Source: Achatina immaculata (lineage: Eukaryota > Mollusca > Gastropoda > Stylommatophora > Achatinidae). Taken from it: a stretch of DNA of 64,000 nt. Both the position numbers and the translations under genes were made by a program. Position 1 is the stretch's first letter, and each line of letters begins with the position of its first letter. The stretch lies in contig CM019716.1 in NCBI GenBank assembly GCA_009760885.1, positions 3,787,501 through 3,851,500 of the forward strand, given 5' to 3'. Under the pieces are notes generated by a model. It worked only from the letters and a program-made list of their open reading frames with translations, was not told the origin of the DNA and did not search any database. Below are positions 1 to 11,166 of this stretch, in pieces.

Positions 1-665
1 GGACGGAGCTTTTGTCAAGGAGGACGAATCCTCGCCACTAGTGAGTTTCACCCCTGGGTTAAGCCGGTTTAGGCGTATTATCCCAGTATGGGTGTATATA
101 GGACTTGACCGGCCTCTAGAGCGGAGGCTCTATGATATGCGAAGCCATCGAGTTTTACCCCTGGTTTAAGCCGGCTTAGGCATATTTCACCAGTATGGGT
201 GTATATAGGACATGGCCCGCCTCTAGAGTAGAGGTGCCGTTGTATGAGTAGCTCTCTTCGCGAGACTACTGGACATACCGGTTAAATTTCACTTTTCATT
301 TCCATCACCTTTTTCACAGTGGCGCCACACGGCAACCCTTTTCGCATTTTCTTCATTGGCCGGGAGGAGTTTCACCCCACGCGCGGCAGCTGAAGAATCC
401 CGCAAGCAGTGCCTTAGTTTAATCCTGGGTTAAGCTGGTTTAGGCAATCTGCCCCAGTTTGGGTGTATATAGGACGTGGCCGGCCTCTAGAGCAGAGGTA
501 CCGCGATTTGAGTAGCCCTGATCTCGAGACTACTGGTTACTTCACTTAATCTTTTCCTTCATCTTTTCCATGGGGGCGCAGCGCGGTAACCCTAATCACA
601 TTTTTCTTCATTGGCCGGGAGGAGTTTCACCCCACGCACGGCAGCTGAAGAATCTCGCCAGCAAC
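1..665 (+). repeat. Tandem TATA-bearing repeat units, 5'-UTR or LTR-like
   Basis: Three diverged units share a core reading roughly CTGGGTTAAGC..GGTTTAGGC, then GGGTGTATATAGGAC, then GGCCTCTAGAG. They begin near 54, 161 and 424. The last two are long units of about 260 bp that also share a CTTCATTGGCCGGGAGGAG block (about 350 and 606) and GGCAGCTGAAGAATC (about 384 and 640); the first is a short unit of about 107 bp. Each unit has a TATA-like TATATAGG at the same place. Repeated promoter-like monomers ahead of a short ATG frame recall LINE 5'-UTR monomers or a compound LTR. The family is not recognised and the left edge is cut by the window. Confidence 0.6.
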
Positions 666-853
666 AGGGTTTAGATCAGAGTTTTCCTTCTCTTAGATGA
701 TCTACCAACCAAGATTCTCATCTACCCGAAGCGTCTTGTTTTCAGGCGCCAGATATTTGCCTTTCGTCCCTTTTCCTGTCAGTTTAAACAGTTCCGCCAC
801 GAGAAGGCCCGGAGCTGGACTTGGGCTGTCAGAGGCTATTTGAGGTGCACGCC

Positions 854-919
854 ATGGAGGCATTTAATTGGAGTGAAGAGCGTATCACCAACCCCACCTC
901 TGGCTATAACAGTCTTTAG
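854..919 (+). other. Short ATG frame (21 aa) after the TATA repeats
   Basis: The first ATG after the repeat array (context GCCATGG, Kozak-like) opens a 21-codon frame starting MEAFNWSEER and ending at TAG 917-919. It could be the broken start of the retroelement whose 5' region is the array, or chance. No homology is recognised. Confidence 0.2.
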
Positions 920-974
920 AACCCCAATGAGAAATGAATATGAATAAACGCACTAGGGGGGAGATAGTGAAGGT

Positions 975-1190
975 CATATAATGAGAAGAGGAAAGATGTA
1001 AAATATCGTGGCAACAGGGAAAATTGGCGGCAGGAAAGGGAGAGGTAGACCAAGAGAGAAAATCTGAGATGGCCTGACAAAATGGCACGGGAGAAACGCG
1101 GTATCAAAACTGATGAATAACATGAAATATTTGAAACTGAAGAGACAGTCGCCAGCGCCTCCATTCACGGAACATGATGATGGTGAGGAA
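975..1190 (+). pseudogene. LINE-B 3' fragment (EN-RT C-terminus)
   Basis: The plus strand translates, with stops, to a RT C-terminal tail including GKIGGRKGRGRPREK and a following LTKWHGRNAV segment, then ends in an ATGATGATGG tail. The same tail type is at 8.6-9.0 kb and 54.4-55.0 kb. The Arg-rich GRGRPRE block is typical of the C-terminal end of animal EN-RT LINEs in the RTE/CFDP2-like group. It is only about 200 bp, has no intact frame, and is a dead fragment. Confidence 0.6.
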
Positions 1191-2070
1191 AAAAGAAAGG
1201 AAGGAGAGAAAAACTGACCGCAAAGTAATCCAAAATGTCTACAAATGAAGATGCGCATGAAATGAATTTCCTAACTTGTTTTAAGTAGTCAAATTAAGAT
1301 TCATGTGTTTTTGAAAATTACATAATTTACCAGAAACACAATTTCTGAAGTATCTTCCGCATGTATCTTATATATTTTAAGGATTAAAATAAACTTTTTA
1401 CAACATTATAAATCTCTCTAATAAGAGTCAGTAATCCCCAGTCAAAATCGGTATATCTTAAAATGTAATAAAATCTTTTCATTTATTCAATAAGTGTCGC
1501 GTGCGCGTACGCACACACATACAACAACAACGCGCGCGCACGCACCCACACACAGACGAAAAATGCCCATATGTACTGCTGAGAGGCTTTAGAGACTTTG
1601 TGTTTAACATTTTGTGTGAAAATTTGTCAGCATTTGTGTGTGTTATGAAACGTGTGTCTTTCAATATAACATAGCAGATACAACTTGTAGCATAGCAGAT
1701 ACAACTTCAGCTAAAGTTGGGATTAATATATATATTATATATATAATACTAGATTAGAAGCTAAAAATATCACAAGGCAGCGGGATACGCTGAATTGGGA
1801 ACACTTTTGTATTATCATAGATATAAGGCGAGCCGTGCGGCGTACGTAGGGCTTCAGTCAGACCAGGTCAATTGGATGTGACACCAGCAATTCCGACAAC
1901 TCTGCAGGCAGGACAGATATTTCTGTGGAGTTTATCTTCATTGCATCTTAGCTTCCACCCGACCCCCCGTCCTAATTACTCAACGTCGCTGGCGGGATGA
2001 AACCTGGGCCCGAATTTGGGCCAAAGAAGGCCGACCTTATGTCTTGGTGGTTAAAGTGAGCCAGAATGAG
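1191..2070. other. No gene seen; alternating pur/pyr tract at 1497-1556
   Basis: AT-rich sequence without a recognisable coding region. The stretch 1497-1556 alternates CG and CA/TG dinucleotides and could adopt Z-DNA. A near-palindromic TA tract is at 1727-1748. The 1790-2040 part is less AT-rich but gives no recognisable protein. Confidence 0.6.
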
Positions 2071-2072
2071 AT

Positions 2073-2077
2073 AAACG

Positions 2078-2123
<46 letters not shown>

Positions 2124-2212
2124 GTCTGTCTGTCTGTCTATCTATCCATCCATCCGTCCGTCCGTCCGTCCATCCATCCATCCATCCACCCCTCCATCCA
2201 TCCATCCATCTA
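2073..2212. repeat. Tetranucleotide microsatellite (TCTA/TCTG/TCCA/TCCG)n
   Basis: About 35 consecutive tetranucleotides drift from TCTA through TCTG and TCCG to TCCA, a compound microsatellite. The open frame across it is translated repeat. Confidence 0.95.
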
Positions 2213-2339
2213 TGTCTAAAGACGGAAGTTGAGTCGCTACACTTTAAGTACATGCCACACTCCTTTCTACAGAAACTGCACGAACAGAAAAGAAAACAAG
2301 GTTTAGCTTGATGAGCTAATAAGATTTTGTATAATGATA

Positions 2340-2598
2340 AGAGAAATAATGATAAATATTAGAACCAGACAGTTAAAATATGTCGGTCACGTGAAGACGT
2401 ATAAATGCCTTATTGCAAACCAGATCTGAGGGAAAAAAAAGCAAAAGAGCAATAGGACGACAACGATTATAGATGTATGGGTAAAACATTAAGAGATGGA
2501 CTGGACTTAGCATGGCCAAGTGCACTGTAAAAATAAGGAACAGAGCGAGCCAGTCTTCTGGGAAAACGGCACATGATGATGATGATGATGATGGTGAA
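2340..2598 (+). pseudogene. LINE-B/C-type 3' fragment, degenerate
   Basis: The plus strand reads ..RTRQLKYVGHVKT.., matching the K.FGH/VGH block of EN-RT C-termini (compare LKYFGHIKRH at 28.25 kb), followed by a broken Arg/Lys block. It ends ACGGCACATGATGATGATG, the same end as at 8.98 kb. Several stops show it is a relic. Confidence 0.5.
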
Positions 2599-3784
2599 AA
2601 TTTGGAATAAGTAATAAAATGGCGGACATATTAAAGAACTAAGGCATGACAGTTTTCTTTGCCTTCCCCAGCTTGCGGAAGACATAATTTAAGTAAACTC
2701 TACATACACATATTATGTTATAGAAAATGGTGAAACTAACACTATTAAACTGATCGCTAGGGGTAGCTGGATTCTGTCCTACTGTCTTTCTTCGTAGTCC
2801 GTCGAATGTTACCACATTCATTAACCCTTGTGTCACCAAGGTCGACGCTGGGTTACTCGTACAATAAAGAGATGTCTTCGCCCGATAAATGCAACTTGCC
2901 GTGAGCGGCCCGTCCGACAGAGGAACGATTCTCAATTTTGGGCCAAGCGAGAATTTGTCTTCCAAGTATGCGATCGTGTCTCTTAAGGTATAGATGCGCT
3001 TATAGTTTTTTTTAAAAACTGTTTCTGGAAAATATGTATTAAAATCTTCTTCTTTAGGTGCGTTGTGTCACTGTTACAGGCATGTTACATATGACAACTA
3101 ATAACGCCTTATTAACATATGAAAACTAACTTTTCACATTATTAACTGATGTTACTAAAGCAGATTAAGCCTACAAATAATTGTTAGAATCAGTCCTAGG
3201 TTAAACTGCTGATTAAATGTATAAAATAGGAAAAAGTAGGAGCAGCTTTATTACTTAACGATTACAAAGTTGTGACGTTTCGGCGTGAGCCTTAATCATA
3301 CAAAAACATACAGGACGAGGAAACAGAGAGAGGAGATAATGTATAGATTTACATAAAAGAGTACTTAGCTGTAAATTGTAAGGTGTGACTTGTCCGGCGG
3401 TGTGTGTCAGGAATGGATTTAGTAGAAGCCACTTTGGTCTTATTTATTATTTTGTCTTGTCTGTTGTATCTATATACGGTCTTGTCTGAAGTAATAGTTG
3501 ATGTTGCTGTTAGGTTTTGATCATTTTATTTTTCTTCTTTATTCTTTTTTTCCATCTGATCCTTTTATAATATAGCCTCATGCTTCTTTATTCACATTTT
3601 TTTTCATCTGAGAAAATGTACCGCTGTCATGTCCCGTGGTACGCTTAATGAAGTTATAGGGAAGGACATTGCAGTGGAAGCTGGTCAAACCTGAAGGGAT
3701 AGAGTAAGAATCAACAGATTTGATGAGACAAAAGATGTCTGGGCTAGGATTATAGAACAGTATGGGCACCGAGTCAAAGTTAGC
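2599..3784. other. No gene seen
   Basis: AT-rich, stop-rich on both strands. The small minus-strand frame at 2639-2965 has no recognisable motif or composition bias. Confidence 0.6.
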
Positions 3785-4225
3785 CAGGACCCAACCCCTG
3801 CTGTCCTTATAATCAGTTAGCCAGAACCCTAACCCCCGCTGTCCCTATAAACAGTTAGCCATGACCCTAGCTCTGCCCCTACAAACAGTTAGTCAGGAAT
3901 CTAGCCCTTGTTGTCCCTATAAACAGTTAGCCAGGACCCTAGCCCTGCCCCCACAAACAGTTAGTCAGGAATCTAGTCCCTGCTGTCCCTATAAACAGTT
4001 AGCCAGGATCCTAGTCTCTGTTGTTCCTATAAACAGTTAGCCAGGACCCTAGCCCCTGTTGTCCCTATAAACAGTTAGCCAGGAATCTAGCCCCTGTTGT
4101 CCCTATAAACAGTTAGCCAGGATCCTAGTCTCTGTTGTTCCTATAAACAGTTAGCCAGGACCCTAGTCCCTGTTGTCCCTATAAACAATTAGCCAGGACC
4201 CTAGTTCCTGCTGACCCTATAAACA
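3785..4225. repeat. Minisatellite, about 38-bp unit
   Basis: About 11-12 diverged copies of a unit containing ACAGTTAGCCAGGACCCTAG followed by a TGTTGTCCCTATAA block. Copies vary in length and by substitutions, so the array is old. Confidence 0.9.
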
Positions 4226-5825
4226 GACTGTTAAACGAAGTGTGTCTAGTTAAAGTGCTAGGAATCGACGAGATCTTCATGGTGGTGGAGTCTGCAGAAC
4301 ACGCACAGTAGACAGTAGTCTCTTTCTTTGAAGATCAAAATGATCACATTTAAATATCCCCATGCAGTGTGGTACATATGCTTGCAATTCATGGCGCTCG
4401 CGGGCTCTAAGAAATCAGAAAAAATACAGAAAAACCTCGAATATTATGTCAAAAACAGGCAAGCTCTTTACAAGAGTGGAAAATATGGCTCTTGTGGAAG
4501 TCTGTAGTCACAGTCAGAGAGAGTTTTTCCTGTGGCATTGAAGTGGTCTTTATTTCAGCCCTATGTCTGACTCACGAAAGCCTCCTTCAGTCCATCAATT
4601 AAAATGCGAAGATTGTTTCATTAATTTATTGGTTACGGTTGCGTGGATAATAGGGCAATTCAAGTCAGCATTTTACACCCGGTCATAACATTATGACTGG
4701 GCATGCGCATTTCAACGGGGCGTTTATTAAAGGAGAATTACTCCCTGTAGTTCATCTGGTGCGCAACCCTGCATTCAGTAAAGCCAAGGCTGGAATGCTC
4801 ATTCCCTTGCGATTTGGTCAGAGCGTCTCTCACTTTCACTTTCGGCAGAAGAAACCTCGTCTCATCCTCAGCCGCTGGGAGTTTTAATTATTCCTCATCC
4901 CGTTATTTCACGGGAAGAAATGGAGCTAACTCTTCCCATTCCCCATCGTAGTCTTACTCCTTCTTCAGAATTTATACATCCCACTTGCCTCCTCGTTTTC
5001 ATCACAGCAGACGAGCTGAGTAAACCAGAAAATGAGGTGGTTCACAATAGTGAGGATCTTAATTTTCTCCCGACGCCATCTTGCATTGTCCAAGTTGCCG
5101 GTCCCCCTTGTGGCCCTCGCCAAGTTCCAGGCGTGTAATGCTCATTTAAATACGCTTCAAATAGTCGCTTGATGGGCGATCGGGGCCCGAAGCCAGACAA
5201 ATGGTCCTTTTGATTTATGTGTGGGTTAATCCTCGCCCTCCGTCTGTTGAACAATCGCCAATAGTCTGTTTGCTCTCACTAGCTCGACACGACATTATGA
5301 GAGAGAGAGAGAGAGAGAGAGAGAAGCTGTAATAAGAGAAGGCGATAAATAAACTAAGAAAGAAGGGCGAGAAAGCTGAGATACTGAGATACTGAAATAG
5401 TGCAGTGAAAGAGATAGGTGTTAAATATTTCTTATATTTTTCCCTCATTTTTTACCCCTTTTCAGACACGAAGAGTCCCCAGTGATCGTGGAATCTGCAG
5501 AAAGTTGGTTCCTTAGGTCTTCACAAGAGAAATAACGACGGCGGTAAAATTGGCACTAGTCATAAATGTGGAGGTTTATGGTTCAACTTTACAAGAAGAT
5601 AGAAAGACTGAGGAAAATGGGGGAGGGGGGGAAACTAGAGCGACGGAAAGGAAGCTGAGCACGTGTAAATGAGAAACAAAGTCCAATATTATCGGCAAAT
5701 GTCTTTATTAAGGGCTTGATATACAAAGAACATACCAAATAAATACATGAAAAATCCAGTTTCTTACGAGGAGAATATCAAAGTTAAGTATTATTATCAT
5801 CATTATTATTATAATTATTAATATT
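4226..5825. other. No gene seen; (GA)n at 5298-5323
   Basis: The open frames at 4693-4887 and 4920-5138 lack recognisable domains and could be chance in a GC-richer stretch (4700-5260). A (GA)n tract is at 5298-5323. I cannot exclude a short exon. Confidence 0.45.
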
Positions 5826-5990
5826 ATATCTTATATCTTATATCCTTCCCGTGCCGTTAGACGTCACATAGGGCTCGCAAAGTAGTTCGCCAATTTTTCC
5901 TGTCTTCGGCGAGTCTTTCAACCTCATCAAAGGATTTTATGCCTGTTAACTTGGCCTCTCTTAATAATGTTCTCTTCAGAGTTTCATATT
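5826..5990 (-). repeat. LINE-A 3'-end fragment
   Basis: Begins with the ATATCTTATATCTTATATCC tail and continues CCGTGCCGTTAGACGTCAC then GGGCTCGCAAAGTAGTTCGC, matching the 3' terminus of the LINE-A copies at 31.08 kb. Identity stops near 5988, so this is a severely 5'-truncated insertion of about 165 bp in minus orientation. Confidence 0.85.
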
Positions 5991-8585
5991 ATTATATGTA
6001 TATTTATCTAGACCTGAAGATTATATCTGTTGCTTCCAATGATTAGTTCCGCTGTGTCTAAAGAATATACCAGCTGTTTTTGAAGACTGTATTTGCTGTT
6101 TCCGAAGAAGCTTTATGTAGCCGAAATATTGACTTTGCTTATTTTCTTTTGTTTATTTGCTCTTTATAAAAACGGCTGCGATTCTTTGACTAACTTTGTT
6201 TTAAGTCTTGCACGAAGGCTGCTGTAGTAACCACTCATGTTTCCACCTCAGAATGGATTCGATTCCTCAAAATTAGATCAGCAGTAATTGTACGGCCGGA
6301 ATCGGTCACATCTTATTAATTTTGCTGGACGAGTAATCGGCTAGAGAAAATTCAAAGACAACAAGCAGATTGAAGAGCAAGGGCGCGTGCAAGGCAGACA
6401 GAAACTCGTGTGATCCCATTAGCCACGGACCATCGAGCCCTGGACGATCACGCGGGAGAGCTCACGTGGACAAATGTGCAAGCTGGCAAAACAATATGCA
6501 TTTAGAAAGCCAACAAAACCATATATATTTATAATGCTAGCAAAACTATAAATTTATAAAGCTAGCAAAAAGAATCTACATTTTAAAAGTAGCCAAATAT
6601 AAATTTATTTGACAACCTAGCGAAACAGTATAAATTTATGAAGCTAGCAAAAGATTATATTAGCTGAAACTGTAGTACACATTTATGTAATTTTGCATAA
6701 CAACAGTCAATATTGTTTAATACAGCCAGCTAAAACAACCGTAACTTCTTCTCTTCTTCTTCTTCTTCTTCTATCTCCCCGAAATGTCAAGTTGGTATTC
6801 TCTGAAGTCCAATCACTGAAGATGTTGAGGGACAGGATCTTGTCAGCGATGGTGTGCCAGCCCTGACGTTAGCATAGCAGCTATGGGTCGCTGACTTCCA
6901 CATAGGACAGCACCTTCGGCCCCCCCCCCTCCCCCCTCCCCCGAAGACTGAGATAGAAGAAGTTAAAGTTTCAGCCGGTAAATGAAAACTCTTACCTGGA
7001 CAGAGTCTTTATAGCACCGGATGGTGACTTACGTAAGAAAGCAAAAGTAAACAACTACTGTGGCCCAAAAGCAACATGGAAACTACCTGGCATTGTACAG
7101 AAAGATGAAGGTTGCTATCTGAAACTAATTTTTCCTTAAATACTTAAAATGTGAATTAAGAAGAAACCAGAAAATATAAGAAAATGTCTTATATTTTCTT
7201 TGGATTAATCATCAGCTGTAAACAGAAATTCTATGTAAATTTATATATTTAATGCATTAATAATGATAACAACAACAATAATAATGGAATTTAGATAACA
7301 CAAAAAAGCTATAATTCCACATTAGCGAGGTAAATTGGACAGATGTTAAAATAATAAAATTAGTTTGCTAACTAAATTTATACTTGAAAAAACCCCAATA
7401 AAATAAAAAGATATGGGCACACCTTATAAAATGAAACCTTTTGTGCAAAATATTTTTTTCCTTTGAATATTTCACGTCAGGAAGATACAGTTTTAAAACA
7501 TGCAAATTCTGCTTCAAAATAAATATCCACGGATTATGTAAAATAAGTTCTCAGTTTTTATGGTGAGTTTTATTTTATCCTCACAAAAAAAAAATAGTTC
7601 TCTGTTGTTTTGTAGGCTTCATTTATGTTCTCCCAGGATGTTGATCTTGTGGGAAGATCTATATCCCTGTCTAGCGAGTGAAGCACAACTATTAGAGCCA
7701 GGTTGTTTGATTCCACGCTAGTGTCATCACGACCTTGGCCCATCCTGCAGAGAAGCGAACTCTATTCTCCGAGAAAAGCAGCCTCGTAATTTTCTCAAAT
7801 TTCCTCACCCGTAGCACCTCACAACAAAGTTTCCCCACCAAAAACAGACGTGCTATCTCCAGCATCTAAATTTTGTTGTAAAGATCTGAGATGTTTCTCC
7901 CGGCGCAGTGAATGAGACCAATTGGTTGGAAATGGCGTAGCCATTGGTGTGAATCGAACAGTTCACGAGCGACTCAGCCCAAAGATCACCCAGGTGTGTT
8001 GTGTGCTCTACTTAACGACTTTTCTGAGGAGTTAAGTTACTGGTTTTGTCGATATTCATTACTTATTAAAATTCGATGACCGAATCTTTGCAGAAACTCG
8101 AGAGTTTATCACAGAATAGTGGGAAAGCTTTTAACAATTCTATTTCTTAATTATTGTTACAATTTTAACTGCAGATGACTTCCACTTCATTTTCTCTATT
8201 TGCCATTCTTCTGCTGGTAGCTGGTGCCACCTCGATAGCCTTGTTCAGGTAAAAAGGAAATGTATATCACATGAATCCAAGACTCAAAGTTTATCCATGC
8301 TTAGCACCTGCTGAAAGACACAAATATTCTAGCTTTTTTTTTTTTTGTCGAGTTCCCGAGAAAACGATCTCGTAGCAGAAACTCGGCACTTGCTAGTTCT
8401 CACATAATTATTAATCTCCACAACATTCGGCCGTTAATGCTCGGAGAAAACGATGCTCATTAAGATTTGATGAAGTTTGAAGAGGGAATTTATGAAGTGC
8501 AGTTTTGCTCGTAAAAATTTATCTTCATTATGTTCACCTGTTTAATTTTGGGCCGGGTTACACGTAGCCTAACCCACTCTATGGG
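5991..8585. other. No gene seen; (TTC)n and partial S1 near 6.75-6.92 kb
   Basis: AT-rich sequence with no supported gene. A (TTC)n tract at about 6745-6772 precedes a degenerate S1 copy (about 6800-6915: GATGTTGAGG, then GCCAGCCCTGACGTTAGCAT). A C-run lies near 6922. The 7690-8010 stretch has tRNA-box-like pieces too weak to call. Confidence 0.5.
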
Positions 8586-8589
8586 TATG

Positions 8590-9021
8590 ACTCACGGGCA
8601 AGGAAAAGATAAGTGCAGAGATCACTAGAGACAATAAAGATGTGGTTTCTTAGAAGAATGTAAAGAGTATCATGGACAACTAAAGATGGCAAACAGGGAC
8701 TGTCTAACAAAAGCAAATGTAGAAAGAAACCTAATTAAATCCATGAGAAAACGGCAGTTATCATTCATTGGATATGTAATGAGAAGTATGGGAACTGAAA
8801 ACGTCATAAGAACGGGAAAGTTAAATGGGACGAGAGGCAGGCCTATAAGAAGAAGAAGAAGAAGAAGAAGAAATCCTCGGGCAGTTTAATGCGATGGTAC
8901 AATTAAAAGTCACAAACTTTGCTGATGGAAAGTATGAAGGATAAAAATCTTTGGAGAGGCAATGACTGTCAAATCTTACCGACACGGCACATGATGATGA
9001 TGATGATGATGATGATATTTC
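8590..9021 (+). pseudogene. LINE-B 3' region (EN-RT C-terminus), with GAA and GAT tracts
   Basis: The frame at 8686-8889 contains LIKSMRKRQLSFIGYVMR, the R..FIGH/VGH block of EN-RT LINE C-termini, and then a basic stretch where GRGRQR-type codons have expanded to (GAA)n at about 8848-8872. The 3' end is ACACGGCACATGATGATG followed by (GAT)n to 9015. Related to 54.45-54.98 kb. Upstream stops and frame changes mark it as inactive. Confidence 0.65.
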
Positions 9022-9094
9022 ATTTTTTTTCCTCACCATTTCCGTCTTGATTTTTTTCACGAGACATAAATATTTTATGCAAGCTTTTTAGACA

Positions 9095-9172
9095 TAACCC
9101 CCCCCCCCCCCAAACCCAACCACAAGCATACACCCACAAGCATACACCCACAAGCATACACCCACAAGCATA
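9095..9172. repeat. C-run plus short tandem repeat
   Basis: A poly-C run is followed by four copies of a CAAGCATACACCCA-type unit of about 16 bp. Confidence 0.8.
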
Positions 9173-9238
9173 CGTTTTTTTCTCTTTGAGTATATGTATT
9201 CGTAGGTAAATGATGTGAGAAGTATCTATCTTTTCTGT

Positions 9239-9450
9239 CTACCTGGAACTGCAGGTATCCTTTGAAGCCGATGCGATGAAGATGTTAAGGCACACAGTCG
9301 TGTCGGCTTGGGAGCGGGTCACGGCAGATATTTCTTTCAGTCCGTGAGCGAGCTTAAAAAAAAAAAGAAGCTGAGAGTTTGCAATAGTGTTGCTGCCATG
9401 AGGACTACGGCCGATCCCTGCCCCGTTAGTCAAGCTAGGCCTGCTACTAG
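9239..9450 (+). repeat. S1 dispersed repeat copy
   Basis: Matches the S1 family: GGAACTGCAGGTATCC, GATGCGATGAAGATGTTAAG, GTGTCGGCTTGGGAGCGGGT, then CGATCCCTGCCCCGTTAG. An A-rich insertion lies in the middle, and the far end present in other copies is missing. Confidence 0.75.
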
Positions 9451-9532
9451 TGGTACCAGTGGGGAAGTTTTCTTTGGCTAATATTTAAACTCTAGTAAGA
9501 CTCTAGCGTATCTCTAGTCAGACTTTAGAGTA

Positions 9533-10873
9533 CGAGGGGCGTTCAGAAAGTAATGCACCACGTCGTTTTTTTTTTTCAGCTAATAATGAAGATAGAAGCA
9601 TGACATTTTGCATACTTTAAATATGGCATGTGCCGAATGTGTGAGCCAAATTGCACCGCAACCGGCCAAGGAATATGGCTGCCCTAACCGTGGAAATAGA
9701 GCGTATTAGCAACTTAAAGTATAAAATCGAATTGTGATAGAATTTCTCGCTGCAGAGAAGGAAACTGTTGTGAACATTCACAAGTGTCTATGTGATGTGT
9801 ATGGAAGTTTTGCAGTCAACAGGAGTACAGTCAGGCGCTGGGTTCAGAGAATCAAAGAATAAATAAGTGGAGATAAGGAGTAGCATTTTCGGCCGCGCTG
9901 TGGACGTCCTGCCACAGCCACCAAGCCGAAATATGTTGAAATGCGCTGAGGGCATTATTCCTACTGATAGGCGTATCACTGCTCAACAATTAGCCTTAAA
10001 GCTGTCAGTCAGCTGTTATAGTGCAAATGGAGTTATAAAAGCTCCCAGATTTTCTAAGGTTTGCGCAAGATGAGTTCCTAGAAGTCTCACAAATAACCAT
10101 TGATTGCAAAGGAAAGCACTTTCTTTTGAATTGTTGAAGAGTTTCAATGCTGGGGAAGAGAAATTTTTGGCTAAGGTCGTAACAGGTGACGAAACCTGGG
10201 CACATCATTTTGAATGTGAGACAAAAAGACAGTCAATGGAGTGGCATCATCCGCAATCACAACGAAGAAAGAAACTCAAGACAACTCCTTCAGCTGGAAA
10301 CGTCATGATCACTGTCTTTTGGGACATTGAAGGTGTAATTCTTGTGGATGTTATGCCAAGAAGGAGACAATCAATTCGCAAGCTTACATTAAGATATTGA
10401 AAAAAAAAACACTCAATCAACATTTTCGCAGAGTTTGCCCGTAAAAGAATCCAGCAGACCTGCTTCTCCTTCACGACAATGCGCGCCCTCGCTCAAGTCT
10501 GGCAACACAGGAAGCAATCACCAAATTGGGCTGGACTGTACTACCCCATTCAGCCTACAGTCCCGATTTGGTACCCTCTGATTTCCATCTGTTTGGTCCA
10601 CTTAAAGATGCACTCAGAGGGGTAAGATTTGAAGATGACGAAGGAGTGATTCATGCGCAGAAGAAATTGCTATATGAGAGAAAATCTGGTAGGGCTAGGA
10701 ATATATGCAATTGTTTCGCGCTGGCGTAAAGCCGTACAAGTTTACGAGAATTATGTAGAATAATACCGATGTTTACATGACATATCCACGTATATTGTGT
10801 ATAAATTTCATGCTTTTTAATAAACAGCTCCTGAGAAAAACGATGTGGTGCATTACTTTCTGAATGCCCCTAG
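9533..10873 (+). mobile_element. Mariner-family DNA transposon, 1.34 kb
   Basis: Both ends carry matching inverted repeats: left CGAGGGGCGTTCAGAAAGTA, right (reverse complement) CTAGGGGCATTCAGAAAGTA, continuing through ATGCACCAC(G/A)TCGT. TA duplicates flank the element at 9531-9532 and 10874-10875. Length and terminal structure fit mariner elements (about 1.3 kb). The interior holds a broken DD34D transposase. It is inserted in minisatellite M1, and the repeat resumes directly after the right TA. It should not be autonomously mobile. Confidence 0.93.
9675..10763 (+). pseudogene. Mariner transposase (DD34D), inactivated
   Basis: The element's cut-and-paste transposase. From ATG 9675 the decayed N-terminus shows a helix-turn-helix block FAVNRSTVRRWVQRI (about 9810-9855). 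The catalytic core keeps VTGDETW (first Asp codon 10188-10190), a KRQSMEWHH block, HDNARPR (second Asp 10475-10477) and SPDLVPSDFHLF (third Asp 10580-10582), which is a D(34)D spacing typical of mariner. The C-terminus ends with ..VSRWRKAVQVYENYVE before TAA 10761-10763. Stops occur in the N-terminal third. The first Asp lies in a different frame from the other two, and the frameshift falls between about 10400 and 10470, next to an A run. All three catalytic Asp survive but the gene is dead. Confidence 0.92.
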
Positions 10874-11103
10874 TATCTCTAGTCAGACTCCTAGTGCTAT
10901 CTCTAGTCAGACTCTAGTTGTATTTCTAGTCAGACTTTAGTGTATCTCTAGTCAGACTCTAGCGTTATCTCTAGTAAGACTCTAGCGTTTATCTAGTCAC
11001 ACTCTAGCGTATCAGCTCTGTGTTGCTGACTACCAGATAGAACAGTGTCTTACATACCATCTATGCTTTGATATACACTAATAGTACCTGCCCCAGGCTG
11101 TCC

Positions 11104-11114
11104 TCTCTCTGTTT

Positions 11115-11165
<51 letters not shown>

Positions 11166-11166
11166 A
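11104..11166. repeat. (TC)n microsatellite 5' of LINE-E copy 1
   Basis: Nearly pure TC dinucleotides abut the 5'-truncated end of the LINE-E copy. A second TC-rich tract follows its tail (11811-12000). Confidence 0.95.

Larger units (their letters stand above)
9481..11010. repeat. Minisatellite M1 (about 23-bp unit), split by mariner
   Basis: Units of TCTCTAGTCAGACTCTAGCG with small indels lie at 9485-9531 and continue at 10874-11010. The mariner element separates the two parts. The same unit in reverse complement forms the array at 13036-13640. Confidence 0.85.

Noticed and set aside
4693..5138. Two adjacent small plus frames in a GC-richer block
   Set aside because: No recognised domain, no splice signals that join them, and ordinary stop spacing for the composition.
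7690..8010. tRNA-like A and B boxes
   Set aside because: Box matches are poor and no shared body with the other SINEs was found.
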